In this document: positions 22,322-32,529 of the stretch, one piece after another
Layout of the letters: every line of letters starts with the position of its first letter
Position numbering within the stretch: the first letter of the stretch is position 1
Source: Gongronella butleri
Taxonomy: Eukaryota; Mucoromycota; Mucoromycetes; Mucorales; Cunninghamellaceae
Assembly (NCBI GenBank): GCA_025201375.1
Contig: JAIWZP010000072.1
Location: forward strand, 1-64,000
Reading direction: 5' to 3'
DNA: 64,000 bases
Notes under the pieces: model-generated
Seen by the model: the letters and a program-made list of their open reading frames with translations, nothing else
Database searches by the model: none
Told to the model about the DNA's origin: nothing
Made by a program: the position numbers and the translations under genes

Positions 22322-23755
22322 TCACTCGGCATTCCCTTTTATAGTCGATCTTACCATGAAACAGCCGGCGGGCGGCATGTCACCGTCATCGAGCTTCGGC
22401 GCTCTAGATGATCTCGCGTCGGATGAGCAATTGCATGATCTGGGCCCCGCCGCCGATGACAACGTCAACACGCGTCTCCTGGACGACCAGCACAGCGAGT
22501 ACGACCTGCTCACCACATCCAATCACGCGCACCACCTCGTCGAGTCGTATCGCTCGTCGACGCTCCGCGCACGTACGCTCACACATATTCAACGCGTCCA
22601 CGGCAGCGCAGACCCTGCTTATGCCGTCTGGGTCGACACAAAACACCACGACTCGCCGCTCTCCTTGGCCCAATTCTATCATGAATTCGTAAGAACGGAC
22701 GCGACGCGTCGATCTTGATGCGATTGACCCGATTTTTAATATTTTTTACATTTTTTTGTTTTTTTATTTTTTTTTGGGGGGGACTAGTCGACTCTGTCGT
22801 CGCGTACGTTCATCAATTTGTATCGCCATCCATTGCTGTTCCTTGCCCATGTAGGCTGCTCGCTGTTTTTGGGCTTGTTGCTTGGCTGTTTGTTTTGGCA
22901 AGTGGAGGTGGATTTGTCGGGCGTGCAAAACCGGCTGGGCGTGTTGTTCTTCATGTGCGCACTACTCGGGTTTGCGTCGACAAGTGCACTGGACATGTTT
23001 AGCCGCGAGCGCGTGCTGTTTATGCGCGAGCGCGAGAACGGGTACTATCGGCCGGCGTCGTATTTTGCCGCCAAGATCCTGTTTGATATGGTGCCGCTGC
23101 GTGTGCTGCCGCCGCTCATCATGGGCTCCATCGCCTATTACATGATTGGGCTCAATGCGCATTGGCTCGTCTTTGTAAAGTTTCTCGTCGTCCTCGTCCT
23201 CTTCAATCTGTGCGCGGCTGGCCTCTGCTTCTGCTTTGCCACTGCTTTCAGCAGCATGGCCATCGCCAATCTCCTCACGAACCTCGTCATGCTCTTTTCC
23301 ATGCTCTTTGGCGGCTTTCTCCTCAACAAGGGTAAAAAGTACACATCATTTGCCCCTTGCGCTTGTCTCATGTCTATGCTATTTCTCTTTTGCAGATCAT
23401 ATTCCCAAGATGCTGAGGTATAAAAGGATGCGATAAAGAAAGGGGGAAGGGGGAAAGAGATGCCAGGATCACGTCATTTTGAGTCTGACTCGCATTTTTG
23501 TCATTTAGCTGGCTTCAATATCTGAGCTTCTTCAATTATGGATATGAGGCGCTGATTGTGAATGAGCTAAAGGGTCTGACGCTGCGCGACAAGACAATTG
23601 CCGACATTCAAATCCCAGGGTCGCTGATTCTTTCGCGTTTTGGCTTCAATGGGCAAGCCTTTTGGGCCGATATTGTGCGCCTTGGCTTGTTTTGCACCGT
23701 CACGCTCACAACGGCATATTTGTTCCTTAAATATCTCGTCAAGGAACGGCGTTGA
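19647..23755 (+). CDS. ABCG-family transporter with N-terminal EGF-like region (ADP1-like)
   Basis: Fourteen exons (first 19647-19788, last 23509-23755) join in frame to about 952 aa. The N-terminal ectodomain is Cys-rich with EGF-like modules (CPPCFNCQLP, CTNGGSCDASGVCSCPTGWG, CACDDGWGGVNCNVC). A membrane segment follows (MIGLAILIAALIIFFGTRV), then a cytosolic nucleotide-binding domain: Walker A GPSGAGKST, signature ISGGEKRRVSLAKAM, Walker B LLFLDEPTSGLDAYNA. The C-terminal ABC2-type membrane domain starts RTFINLYRHPLLFLAH. This order matches yeast Adp1 and relatives; the substrate is unknown. The start at 19647 gives no signal peptide although the Cys-rich part should be extracytoplasmic, so a 5' exon is probably missing. 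Acceptors often follow T runs. Confidence 0.9.
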
Positions 23756-24113
23756 GCCAAACGAGTTGCCTTGGAAAACGCAAACATGATATCGCTTTTT
23801 TCTTTTTTTTTTTTTTTTTGTTTCGTTGCTCCTCCACCATTATATGTACATAGACAAAGTATTTATGGATGTGCAATACACGATAAAGCGCATCTAAAAA
23901 AAAACCACTGTTTTTTTCTCGCGAGCTTGCACAGGACGCGTCGATTTATCGCGAAATTGCGAAAATCAGCGCGTCGTTTCGTCATGATCCCTTTTTTTTT
24001 TGTCCATAATCTGTTGAACTTTTTATTATGTCTTTTGGCAAGAACAGGGGTTGGTATCATCAACAAGCGAGGAGAAAACGTGGAGCGTCGGGGAGTGATT
24101 CTATGAGGAATGT
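23756..24113. other. convergent 3' spacer
   Basis: This spacer lies between the ABCG gene and the minus-strand Nudix gene. It contains a T run at about 23802-23820, several shorter A or T runs and no coding pattern. It probably holds both 3' untranslated regions. Confidence 0.5.
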
Positions 24114-25009
24114 TCATTTCTTGCCAAACAGCGATTTTAGGCCACTCTTGAAGGAGGACTTGCCCTGTTGCTGCTGTTGCTGCTGGTCCTGGGCGGGCGC
24201 CTGTTCTGGCATGTTGGACACGGCAAGATCCGCGGTCGATGGCTGGCCGATGATCGACTCGGCAAACGGCTGACTCAACACGAATTGATTCGTTCCAGGC
24301 ACAGGCTGGTTTGCGGGATTCAAACACGACAGCATGATCACGTCCCTCATGAACGGCGCCTTGACAACCTGCAGCGCTTCTTCAAACGTGAACTACAAGC
24401 GTACAATGAGTCCATTGCCTCGTTTTTTCTCTCATTCTTTCACTTTCTCTCCATTTTTTTGGGGGTTTCTTCTTCTTACCCATCGTCGGTCGCGTTTCTT
24501 GCGTTCGGGCCATTTCTTGGCAACCTCTTTGATATGCAGCTCATAGATCCAATGATGCGCCTTGACTTGCTTCTTTGTGGCCTCTTCAAACACGCCAAGA
24601 TGGCGTGTAATCACGCCCTTGACACCGGCCTCCTCCCACGTCTCACGCAGCGCCGCGTGTGCTTGGCTCTCGTCCACCTCCCAACCACCTTTGGGCTAAG
24701 CAAAGGCAAAAAAAAAAAAAAAAAAAAAAAAAAGAAGGATGTCAATGACTACGGCAAAAGCACTAGACTTTTCGCTTTTTTTTCTTTGGCCACATTTGCA
24801 CTAATTCCAGCCGACTTTCCACTTACAAAGACAAAGCGGTCTGGGTGCTTGGACGATGATATCAGCAGAAAACGCTTGTTGGCAACATCAATGGGCAAAC
24901 AGCCGGCGACTTGACGCACATTCTCCTCATTTACGACGTCTGTGCCGCCATGGCGTGCTTTTTTCGTGTACTCAATATCAGGTTGCTCAAAAGGCACTGC
25001 GTCTGTCAT
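24114..25009 (-). CDS. Nudix hydrolase, diphosphoinositol polyphosphate phosphohydrolase type
   Basis: Three exons (25009-24827, 24695-24480, 24392-24114) encode 225 aa. The Nudix box is complete and begins in exon 2: GGWEVDE, then RETWEEAGV, matching Gx5Ex7REUxEExGU. The preceding VAGCLPID and [21 protein letters not shown] match the DIPP/Aps1/Ddp1 subfamily, which removes beta-phosphates from inositol pyrophosphates and cleaves diadenosine polyphosphates. The C-terminal 70 residues are Pro/Gln-rich with seven Gln in a row and end in a basic GLKSLFGKK tail. An A/T-run pair flanks intron 1 (24696-24826). Subfamily assignment is good; the exact substrate preference is inferred. Confidence 0.88.
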
Positions 25010-26230
25010 GATGAGATGTGTGCTTTGAACTACAGAGAGGTAAAATAAAAATGAAAAAAGGGAGAGGAACAAGAAGGACTGAGAAAAAAAGAAAGAAAAG
25101 AAAATAATGTGAAGAAAGAAAACGAGGAAAAAACCGTGCTGAGCCCGCTCTTTTATTTTTGCCGCGCGCTGCGCATTGATTGCCTCTTTGGGCTGGCGGT
25201 GATCCTCGCCAAAACAAAACAGATTTGACAGCCTTGACAAAGCAATGCCAAGCAAAACCAACGGCGATCTGCATCGAGATCGACCTGTCTCACATCAAAC
25301 ACTGTGCGTGTCGTCAACTCGTCATCTTGGAAACACATAATGGGTTAATGGCCATGGGCCCATGGCTACAGTATGTATCATACAAGACACTGCTTGCTGC
25401 TACGTTCCTACGTATGATCCGTATCATACATCATATGCAGCATACTGTATCCTGTATGATTAGAGATGGTACAGTAGTGCAAGGAGCCATACGTATGATA
25501 GGTGCATTTTGATCCAATGGGAATCAGAGCGTAATACGTAAGGAAATAATCGAATATCCATTTTGAATCATGCCAATCACCATGCATTTTTGAAAAAATA
25601 AAAATAAATAAGATTTTTGACAGAGTCGATTTTTTATCGGTCCGACGATCGACTAAAAAATCGGCATTATCGGCTGATACCCATAATTGGTTGCGTGGGA
25701 GGAGCGAGACTTGTCGAGGTGCACCAATGCGAGTCGGGTCTCGGGTGCGTGAATAGGGTGGTGCGTATGCACGGGTTGCTTGTTTCGTTTGCACGTTTCG
25801 TAAACAAGTTGCTTTCCTTTTTATTTTTCAATGCGCCGCCACTGTTGTTGTCGCGCCTTGGGCCTTGCGGTTGCTTGCGCGCCATTGGCTTGCGCTTGTA
25901 ATCGGAGTGCATGGATCATGGATGCACTGATCCTCTGAAGCTCTGATCGTTGTTGTTTGATTTTTGCGTGCATTCTTGGTTTGTTTGATTTCTTTTTTTC
26001 AATTTGCCGCCAATGCCACCGCCGCGCCTTGCACGCCATTACTGTATTACTCAGTATTGACTAGGCCCTGGTCAGGGTGCACGTGCCTTTGGGCTGAGCG
26101 AGTCAGTGCTTGATTTTGACTTGTACTGTATCTCTTGCTTGCTTGTTTTGCTTGTTTCCTTTTATTTTTCTTTTTCTTGATTGATTCAAATGTTTGCCTT
26201 GCCATGCCATGCGCGTCTTGGCCAGGCACG

Positions 26231-26271
26231 AGTAGTACAGTACAGTGTACTGTACTACTGTACAGCTGTAC
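26231..26271. repeat. two adjacent perfect palindromes
   Basis: Positions 26231-26259 form a 29-nt palindrome with 14-bp arms and a single central base (left arm AGTAGTACAGTACA). Directly next to it, 26260-26271 is the perfect 12-bp palindrome GTACAGCTGTAC. Both could form cruciforms or hairpins. No link to a gene or element end is visible. Confidence 0.85.
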
Positions 26272-26989
26272 AGGTAGACACGATGATCCTTGTTAAACGT
26301 AATTGAGGATGATACAGTATGATGATCTGGTCGTGTGTCAATTCAATTCTTTCTTTTTTTCTTTTCTTTTTTTAACGCGCCATTGACGATGGCTCCGAGC
26401 GCGTCGGCTTGCGCGCCCTGCCTCTTGCCTATGTTGAATTTTCCGGGATCAAATACTTGGCTGGTAAAGACGTTTTAATCTCTTGCTAGATGCCTAGGAA
26501 GTGCACTTAGAGGCTACAACGCGATGCCCCTGGATGTAAAATTTGATTTGGAATCGAATGGTGTTACTTTCGAGCCATGCTCTCTTAGTAAAAACGTGAA
26601 AAAATCGCACATTTACCGCCAAAAATCAAAATCGGCCAAAATGTCGTAAATTGCGATTATCTCGAAATTTTACTAAGATACTGTATACAGTATAACGGAC
26701 ACCGTGTGAGAACTTCACAGTATTCGATTCGAAATTAAATTTTACATCGAACTCGTAAGACAAAATGGCGATTTAAGCAGGTTTTGACAGTGAGGTACAG
26801 TACTTCCATTACAGTAGAGCAAACCGCAGCACTTGAGCCAAATCTCTAAGTACTCAAAACCCAGCAAACGGACATGTAATTTAAGCACCGCCATGAGTTT
26901 CTACGCCCTTGAAAACATATAAAACGGCAAAACGTCATTTGCAGCTTCATCGTGATTGGCCAAAACCTAGGTGTAGCTGGGGTCGGGGG

Positions 26990-27579
26990 TAGGGTTGCTT
27001 ATCGGTCGATTGAGACGAGATTGACCCCATCTCATCTCGATCGAAGAAAAATTTGAAGTGTCTCGATCGATATGGTTATCGAGACAGTATCTCATGTTTC
27101 GAGATTCGAGACTTACCGAGATTCTCATGCACCCATTTTTCAAGAATTCAAAGATTTTTTTGACCTTTTGATGAATATTTTCGATCGAGAAATCGATTGA
27201 TATTACGATTGAGATCACGACTGATCGATATTTCGAGACTTTTCGAGATGTACCGGTAAGCTATTTCCAAGCAAAAAGTTCAGCCCAAAAATCAAAAAAG
27301 TGTTCGAAAATTCAATCCAAAGTTGGGATTTGAACCCCACATCACCAGAGAGGCGTGCAAAGACAGAACCATTACGCCACAAGGCTCGATTTGAGAATTA
27401 ATTATTGTGTCCAGGTGGAACATAAACACTAAAACTTAATTTTTATCGAGATTTCGATCGAGATTCGAGATTCAAATTTATTTTTTAACGAGATGATCGA
27501 GATTGGAGTCGTCTCATCTCGCTCGATAAGCCGATCGAGATTTCGAGATCTTGATCGAGATTCTCAATAAGCAACCCTA
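26990..27579. mobile_element. hAT-type MITE with 8-bp target duplication
   Basis: The element begins TAGGGTTGCTTAT and ends ATAAGCAACCCTA, a 13-bp terminal inverted repeat of hAT style. It is flanked by a perfect 8-bp direct duplication, GTCGGGGG (26982-26989 and 27580-27587), the size hAT transposases generate. The 590-bp body is built of many GAGAT/TCGAT words (for example TTTCGAGATT variants) in both orientations near the ends, so the arms are extended imperfect inverted repeats. No transposase frame is present. Intact ends and duplication suggest a fairly recent insertion. Confidence 0.88.
27317..27392 (-). ncRNA. tRNA-like sequence inside the hAT MITE (degenerate)
   Basis: On the minus strand a good RNA polymerase III B-box lies at 27336-27326 (GGTTCAAATCC). 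An A-box-like TGGCGTAATGG lies upstream at 27379-27369, with tRNA-like spacing of about 33 nt. The T stem is four of five pairs, but the acceptor and anticodon stems pair poorly. It is probably a tRNA relic or tRNA-derived insert carried by the MITE, not a working tRNA gene. Confidence 0.35.
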
Positions 27580-27599
27580 GTCGGGGGTACAACATAATA

Positions 27600-27832
27600 C
27601 AGTAGATTCTGGATATATCGGCACCTGCTACGTATATCGGTTTTCCTCGCTACTGTATATCGGGGCAGCTTTCAAAAAATGGTCTACATGCATATAAAAG
27701 ACGAAAAACCTACCGTAGATAGAAAAAAAATCCGCTCACTATATCGCTCGGCATTTGGCAGGCTTTTTGTACCGGTATATCGGCAGCAAAAAAATCGAAA
27801 TTTTTTGAAACCGATATATCCATAATCTACTG
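27600..27832. mobile_element. 233-bp TA-flanked MITE (Tc1/mariner-pogo type)
   Basis: The ends are inverted copies: CAGTAGATTCTGGATATATC at the left and its reverse complement at the right with one mismatch over about 23 bp. TA dinucleotides flank both sides (27598-27599, 27833-27834), the target duplication of Tc1/mariner and pogo elements. The CAGTAGA...ATATCGG style end is typical of pogo-like families. Internal copies of TATATCGG (near 27640, 27656 and 27776) extend the inverted structure. It has no coding capacity. Confidence 0.82.
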
Positions 27833-27915
27833 TATTTGATCCCGGAAAATTCAACGTACGCCTGCCTCTTGACACGATCGAGCTGGGCCGTGATGACAAC
27901 AACATACACCTGCTG

Positions 27916-28318
27916 CCATTTTGTGTGCCAATTGCAAATTGTCGGAGTTACCTGTTTGGGATGCATTGATCACTCGGAGTTCAAAATTTCCCAAATTTGG
28001 TATTTTCCGAGATTGAAATGTGTGACCCCTGAATTTTTCAAAAGTGGTCGTAGCGCTTTGGGGTTATAAGGTTTTTTGTTGCAAATTTTGCGTTGAACGC
28101 GGTGCACCTGGTTTTGAGCGTGTAGATCGGCCAAGCAGACGGCGAGATAAACGCAAAATGGGGCAATAAGGTTTTTGGAATTTGCAGGGTTAAAAAAAAT
28201 CGGGCTGAAACATCGTGAGCACTGGCCTGTCTGTGCCGCCGTGATGCGATTTTCATCGACGGGCAGGTGGGTTGTAAAAAAAATTCTGGAGGCACAACTT
28301 CGCACAACAAGCCGTCAA
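27916..28318 (+). repeat. dispersed repeat, copy 2 (matches the 189-1405 region)
   Basis: Positions 27916-28093 match 189-385, and 28188-28318 is a diverged match to the 1162-1310 repeat. The two blocks have the same order and orientation at both loci but different spacing, about 95 bp here against about 780 bp at the left of the window. This suggests one composite element, expanded or interrupted in the other copy. No coding frame is conserved. Confidence 0.65.
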
Positions 28319-28369
28319 AGTTCGAAAAAAAATATCATACGCATGATTCATATGATAATAGCCACTAGC

Positions 28370-28941
28370 TAGGGATGTATTTCAAACAAATTCAAGCTCA
28401 CTCTAAGCTGTTACATAGAGCTTGCTTGTTTGAAAAAAAAGCTGTTTGAGCTCGTTTGAAATCGGATTTTTCGAGCTTGATTATTGAAAAGCTTGAAAAC
28501 GCTTGAAAATATTTTTGCACAAGATCACCCATGCTGAACATCTGTGATCTCCCTGTGAAATTCCTCAATCCTCATATCATATCATCATACAACAGTAAAG
28601 GCGGACAAATCAAGCTTCAAGTTCAACAAGCTTCAAGCCGAGCTTGCTTGATTGAAAAAGCTTGTCCGAAAGCTTGAAAATGCAATAAAGTCTCAGGAAA
28701 AAATTGAAGAACACGCCATCAAAATGATGAAAATTCAGAGCATACGTACGGTAGATAGGTACCGTACCTTCATTATTTTTTTCAAGCTTTCAAGCTTTTT
28801 CAAACACCAAAAAAAAAAAAAACTTGAGCTTGATTGAAATACTGTAAAATTTTGCATGTTTGAGCTTGAGTCAAACCAACAAGCTTTTTTTTCAAACAAG
28901 CTTTCAAACACATGTTTGAAATATGATACTGTACATCCCTA
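28370..28941. mobile_element. MITE-like element with hAT-like ends, AAGCTTG-rich body
   Basis: The ends TAGGGATGTA and TACATCCCTA are perfect 10-bp inverted repeats (CTAG extends them by one base). Just inside, TTTCAAAC and GTTTGAAA continue the symmetry. The 572-bp body is dominated by GCTTGAAAA, CAAGCTT and GTTTGAA words in both orientations. No matching 8-bp flank was found (CCACTAGC versus GTTTGGGA), so the insertion is either old or the ends are slightly misplaced. There is no coding frame. Confidence 0.65.
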
Positions 28942-29838
28942 GTTTGGGACCTGGGTCAATGAAATTGAGATCATCCGAACGCTTGGGAGAATGAAGCTTT
29001 TTTCTGTTTATCATACATTGGTTGTTTAGGCGCGACGGCTATGTCTTGCGTTGATGACGATTGAAAAATTAAAATGTCAAACCTCCTCTACGTACAAACA
29101 TCGTTCCAGCGGTAAGCGCCATTAAATCCTGGACCATGGTGATGTTCCTGTGGAAATGTGGAAATATTGCAGGCCATCATCATACAGTATGATAGCATGC
29201 CATGTCCACGTATCATACGAATCGCGTCGTGCATTTATTCCGGTTTTTTCATGAACGTTCAATCGCAAACCATTCCGGTCAGGAGTGTCACTGTACGTAC
29301 GACGCTCCAAGTGTAGACATTCTTAAAGCCATCAGGAGGGTGCAGTTCCTCTCGTAGTGTTGCCAAAGAGTTGTTGTTGTGAAGTCGTTTGCAAAGGATT
29401 TTCAATCAATAAGGGTGTAAACGTGTTTTGACGGCGTGTTGCCCTGCCAAAGCATGTTATTGAGAGTGCTAAAAAAAAACTTGCACGATGCATTCCAATG
29501 ACAAGGTTGCTAAAGCGAAAAATGATTGTTTGCCTCCTGGATGATGCCATGATGACAGATGCATCGCAGAACACGTAAAAACATAAAGTTAAGCGTGCCG
29601 ATCTCGATCAAAAAAAATGACGCGTGCGTGACATTCCCCCTTTCCTTAGTTGACTTGCGCAGGTCTCTTGTCATGAGCAAAACTCATTTATGCAAGGACC
29701 AAGGAGACAATTGTTTGAATGGCTAATTGTGCAGCAAAGGTATGTGTAATTTTGATTTTTATTTTTTTTAACACTGGCAAGGAAACAAAGTAAAAAGTGG
29801 ATGGGGGGGAGTGTGTGCGAGAAAGAAAAGATTGTTAC

Positions 29839-30255
29839 TCAGAGTGAAAGCAGTCCTGTGACATCATTGATGATGTCGCCGACGCCGCTGCTACCGGCGG
29901 CCCCGCCGGTCAACGAGCTGAGGCCGCCGCCCGTTGCGACCTTGGTGCTTGGGGTGGTGGCGGCGGTGGCGTGGTGTGTGTTTGCGACGGGGGGCTCGAC
30001 CATGGTGGCGCTGTCTTGCACCGCGCCATAGGCGCCAGGCATCGCGGCATCGTAAAGCGGATTATACTGGTACGCCGGTGGCACATAGGGGAACGCGGGC
30101 GCCATGGCATTCAGGAGCGCCGCATATTCTGCACCGTCCGAGATGTAGTCCGTGTAATCGTTGGTCAAGTATGGGAAGAGTTCTTCTTCATTGGCAGCAC
30201 CCGAGCGGCAATTGGCCACCAGAAGCAACAAGGCAAGAACAGTGCGAGGGTGCAT
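29839..30255 (-). CDS. small secreted protein, unknown family
   Basis: A single exon encodes 138 aa. The start MHPRTVLALLLLVANC gives a clear signal peptide with likely cleavage near residues 18-21 (NCRSGAA). The mature part is acidic and Tyr-rich at first (EEELFPYLTNDYTDYISDGAEY), then Pro/Tyr/Ala-rich (YVPPAYQYNPLYDAAM), then a Thr/His/Gly-rich linker and a short hydrophobic end (IINDVTGLLSL). It has no Cys pair in the mature protein and no clear GPI tail. I do not recognise a family. A TATA box sits 106 bp upstream on the same strand. Confidence 0.65.
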   Translation of the reverse strand: MHPRTVLALLLLVANCRSGAANEEELFPYLTNDYTDYISDGAEYAALLNAMAPAFPYVPPAYQYNPLYDAAMPGAYGAVQDSATMVEPPVANTHHATAATTPSTKVATGGGLSSLTGGAAGSSGVGDIINDVTGLLSL

Positions 30256-30360
30256 CGTGGCAAAATTCACAGAGAAATTAAGAGTGAAAAGAGCTATTAA
30301 AAAAAGCGAGAAAAAGGTGCAAGTGGGTGTGGGTTGGCTCTTGCCTTTTAATCGCAGTGG

Positions 30361-30368
30361 TATTTATA
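30361..30368 (-). promoter_or_regulatory. TATA box of the small secreted protein gene
   Basis: The minus strand reads TATAAATA at 30368-30361, 106 bp upstream of the ATG at 30255. A T run of about 27 bases lies just behind it at 30379-30405. Confidence 0.5.
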
Positions 30369-30855
30369 CGCGCGAGACCTTTTTTTTTTTTTTTTTTTTT
30401 TTTTTGCATGCTTAAAAGAAAGCAGGGAGAAAGACACAAGCTTTTTCGCAATGATGCCAAAAAAGGACGGGCAGGCCAGACATGTGTGCATTTTGTGCTC
30501 GCGCAGGCACTACGAAAAGAGGCGTAATTAAATCATTTTTGTCATTTTTTTCTTCCACACAAATTAAAATGGGTGGATCTCCTTTGTATCTTCCCCCTAT
30601 TGAAAGCAAAAAAGCAAACAAGACCAGGCAAGCTAATGAGTGAGGTGTTCCGTCAAAATTCAGCCGGAAAGAAAGCAAATTGGGGCCTGTCATTTTCATT
30701 TCATTGTGTTTTGGACCACGAGAGTGTTGTGCAACCCACCCTGTCTCCTTTGTTGGGGTTCAGGCTCCGCTCAAAAGCAAAAGAGAAAGCCCGTTTCGGT
30801 TGCCTCGTTGCTCTTCTTCCTTGTCGTCTCTTCCAAACAGCTCGATCCCCCATAT

Positions 30856-32394
30856 ATGAGGCTACTTTTCACCAGTTTATTATTATGTCTGCCTTGCTGG
30901 GTGGCTGCTGTCATCAAGGACATTGTTGTCTTTGGCGATGACTACTCGGGTAAACGACAAAAAAAATCAAAAAACCCAGAAATATGCGCTTTCGCAGTAG
31001 CAAAATGACGTTTTCTTCGCTTTTGCTCACCTCTTCTTCCCCCCTTTTTGCTTCCTAGACGTTGGAAGTGGACAAAAATACACCAATGGGCCACTATGGA
31101 GCCAGCAGCTTGCAGTAGGGTGGGAGGCAACGCTGCACAGCTTTGCGTATAGCGGGTCGGTTTGCAATGGGACGCTTGGCAAGTCTTTGTCAAGTATTGT
31201 CGATCAGACCGAGTCTTATTATCACAAAGAGTTGTCGTTGGATCCTCAGTCTACCATCTACGCTTTTTGGGCCGGGCACCAAGACCTGCGTGCCATGGTC
31301 GACGCCGGAAACGACGATTACAGCCTGGTTGTCGACTGTTTAATGGACCAACTTGTAAGAAAAGCCGACATTTGCCCCGAGCAGAAAGCGCAATTGGCAA
31401 AAGGTGGAGCAGAGGGGGGCAATTGGGCAATTGGATGAGTGGAGCGACGCCCCAAGGACGCATGACCTCCTTTTTTTTTTTGTATGACGTTTTGGTTTGG
31501 ATTGCCTCCCCCCTTTCTCCCTTTTTTCCCCCTTGCTATGGCACCATTCTCATTGTTATTTTTTTTGTCTTCCAGAGAGTGGTGCGCAAAGTATTCAAGA
31601 CGGATCGCTTCTTGATGTTCACGCTCGCACCTATGGATTTGATGCCGGATGCCAAGACAATGTCCAAAGAAAAGCAGCAAGCGATCAAGAGCGCAGTGAA
31701 CACGTTCAATGAATTGCTGCACGACAAGGTGTTTAATCAGGTGAAGCACCATCATTTGCTGGAGCTCGATCTCGTGGATGTGCATGATTTGCTTGTGGAT
31801 GTGATTGAAAAGCCAGATGATTATGGATTCAGCAATGGCGCCGACGCATTTTGGGACCATTGCCAGGGCCGATGCGACGACAAGCAGGACGAGTACATTT
31901 GGTGGGACAAGCAGCACCTGTCGGGCAATGCACATCACATCATTGCAAAAAGCATCCTCATGTCTGATTCCATGGAGCCCGCCACGACCCTACCAGCCCT
32001 CGACACGGTGCGCGCCGCCGTCGACGCGCCTCACAGCATCTCCCACTCGCAATTGTACCCGCGTCCACCCAAGGCAAAGGGCCTGCTCGACAAAATTGTC
32101 ACCCAAATCAACGAAGCCAAGAAAAAACACGACAAGGACGCCGCCCAGGCCGTCGCCGACGACATGGACATGGCCCAAAACGACCCCTGGCTGCGCCCAC
32201 TCTATCTGGGCGCCTTTTGCACCGTCATGGCATGCATCGCCTTTGTCTATTTTACCAAACAACAGCGACGTCGCGGCGGTGGCGCTACTAGCGGCCTTGC
32301 CGCGCTCTCTAGCCTCGTCCAAAAGGGCAGACACCAAGATACCAGCAATCGTGGTCAATTTACTCGCTTGCGCAATTTAGAATCGTCTGTGTAG
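30856..32394 (+). CDS. GDSL/SGNH-like membrane-tethered protein lacking the nucleophile
   Basis: Three exons (30856-30949, 31059-31354, 31576-32394) encode 402 aa. An N-terminal signal peptide (MRLLFTSLLLCLPCWVAA) leads into block I, read across the first splice as VVFGDDYSDVGSG, followed by TNGPLW as in fungal GDSL lipases. The residue that should be catalytic Ser (GDS) is Asp. The block III Gly-x-Asn-Asp site reads AGHQDL. The C-terminal acid/base block is present as WWDKQHLSGNAHHIIA. A hydrophobic segment near the end (LYLGAFCTVMACIAFVYF) followed by a basic tail predicts a type I membrane protein of the secretory route. The fold is likely; esterase activity is doubtful. Both introns sit at conserved-looking block edges. 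Confidence 0.8.
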
Positions 32395-32529
32395 TTTTTA
32401 CATAAAAGACCCTGAACAGCTTTACAACCTGTTTGCCTCTTAGTTTTTTTTTATCATGCCATTGGCGCGCCGCAAAATGTTGCCAGAGCACGGACATAGG
32501 AAGGAGGAGGACGGAACAATGCGATCAAA

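Larger units (their letters stand above)
26433..27855. repeat. 24-bp perfect inverted repeat pair, 1.4 kb apart
   Basis: The sequence GTTGAATTTTCC + GGGATCAAATAC at 26433-26456 is found as its exact reverse complement at 27832-27855. The interval includes both MITEs listed below. The pair could be the termini of a larger decayed element that was later invaded, or a footprint of an inversion. The right copy overlaps the last base and TA flank of the 233-bp MITE. Confidence 0.8.
25010..29838. other. gene-poor repeat and transposon-relic island
   Basis: No gene is supported over 4.8 kb. The island contains several elements listed separately: palindromes near 26231-26271, a 24-bp inverted pair at 26433 and 27832, a hAT-type MITE, a TA-flanked MITE, older dispersed repeats and a second element with hAT-like ends. 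Short motifs such as ATGATACAGTA, CAGTATGATA and TACGTATGAT recur through 25368-26340 and 29180-29220. Segments 25760-25890, 25960-26045 and 26120-26220 look like diverged tandem copies of a GC-poor then CGCCATTGG-like unit. The remainder (28942-29838) is unexplained. Confidence 0.6.

Noticed and set aside
24168..24914. 248-codon plus-strand frame opposite the Nudix gene
   Set aside because: It spans introns and exons of the Nudix gene and includes a long Lys run from a poly-A intron tract.
25368..25510. Recurrent CATACGTATGAT-type words considered as a CRISPR-like or iteron array
   Set aside because: Spacing is irregular and units are degenerate; CRISPR is not expected in a fungal genome.
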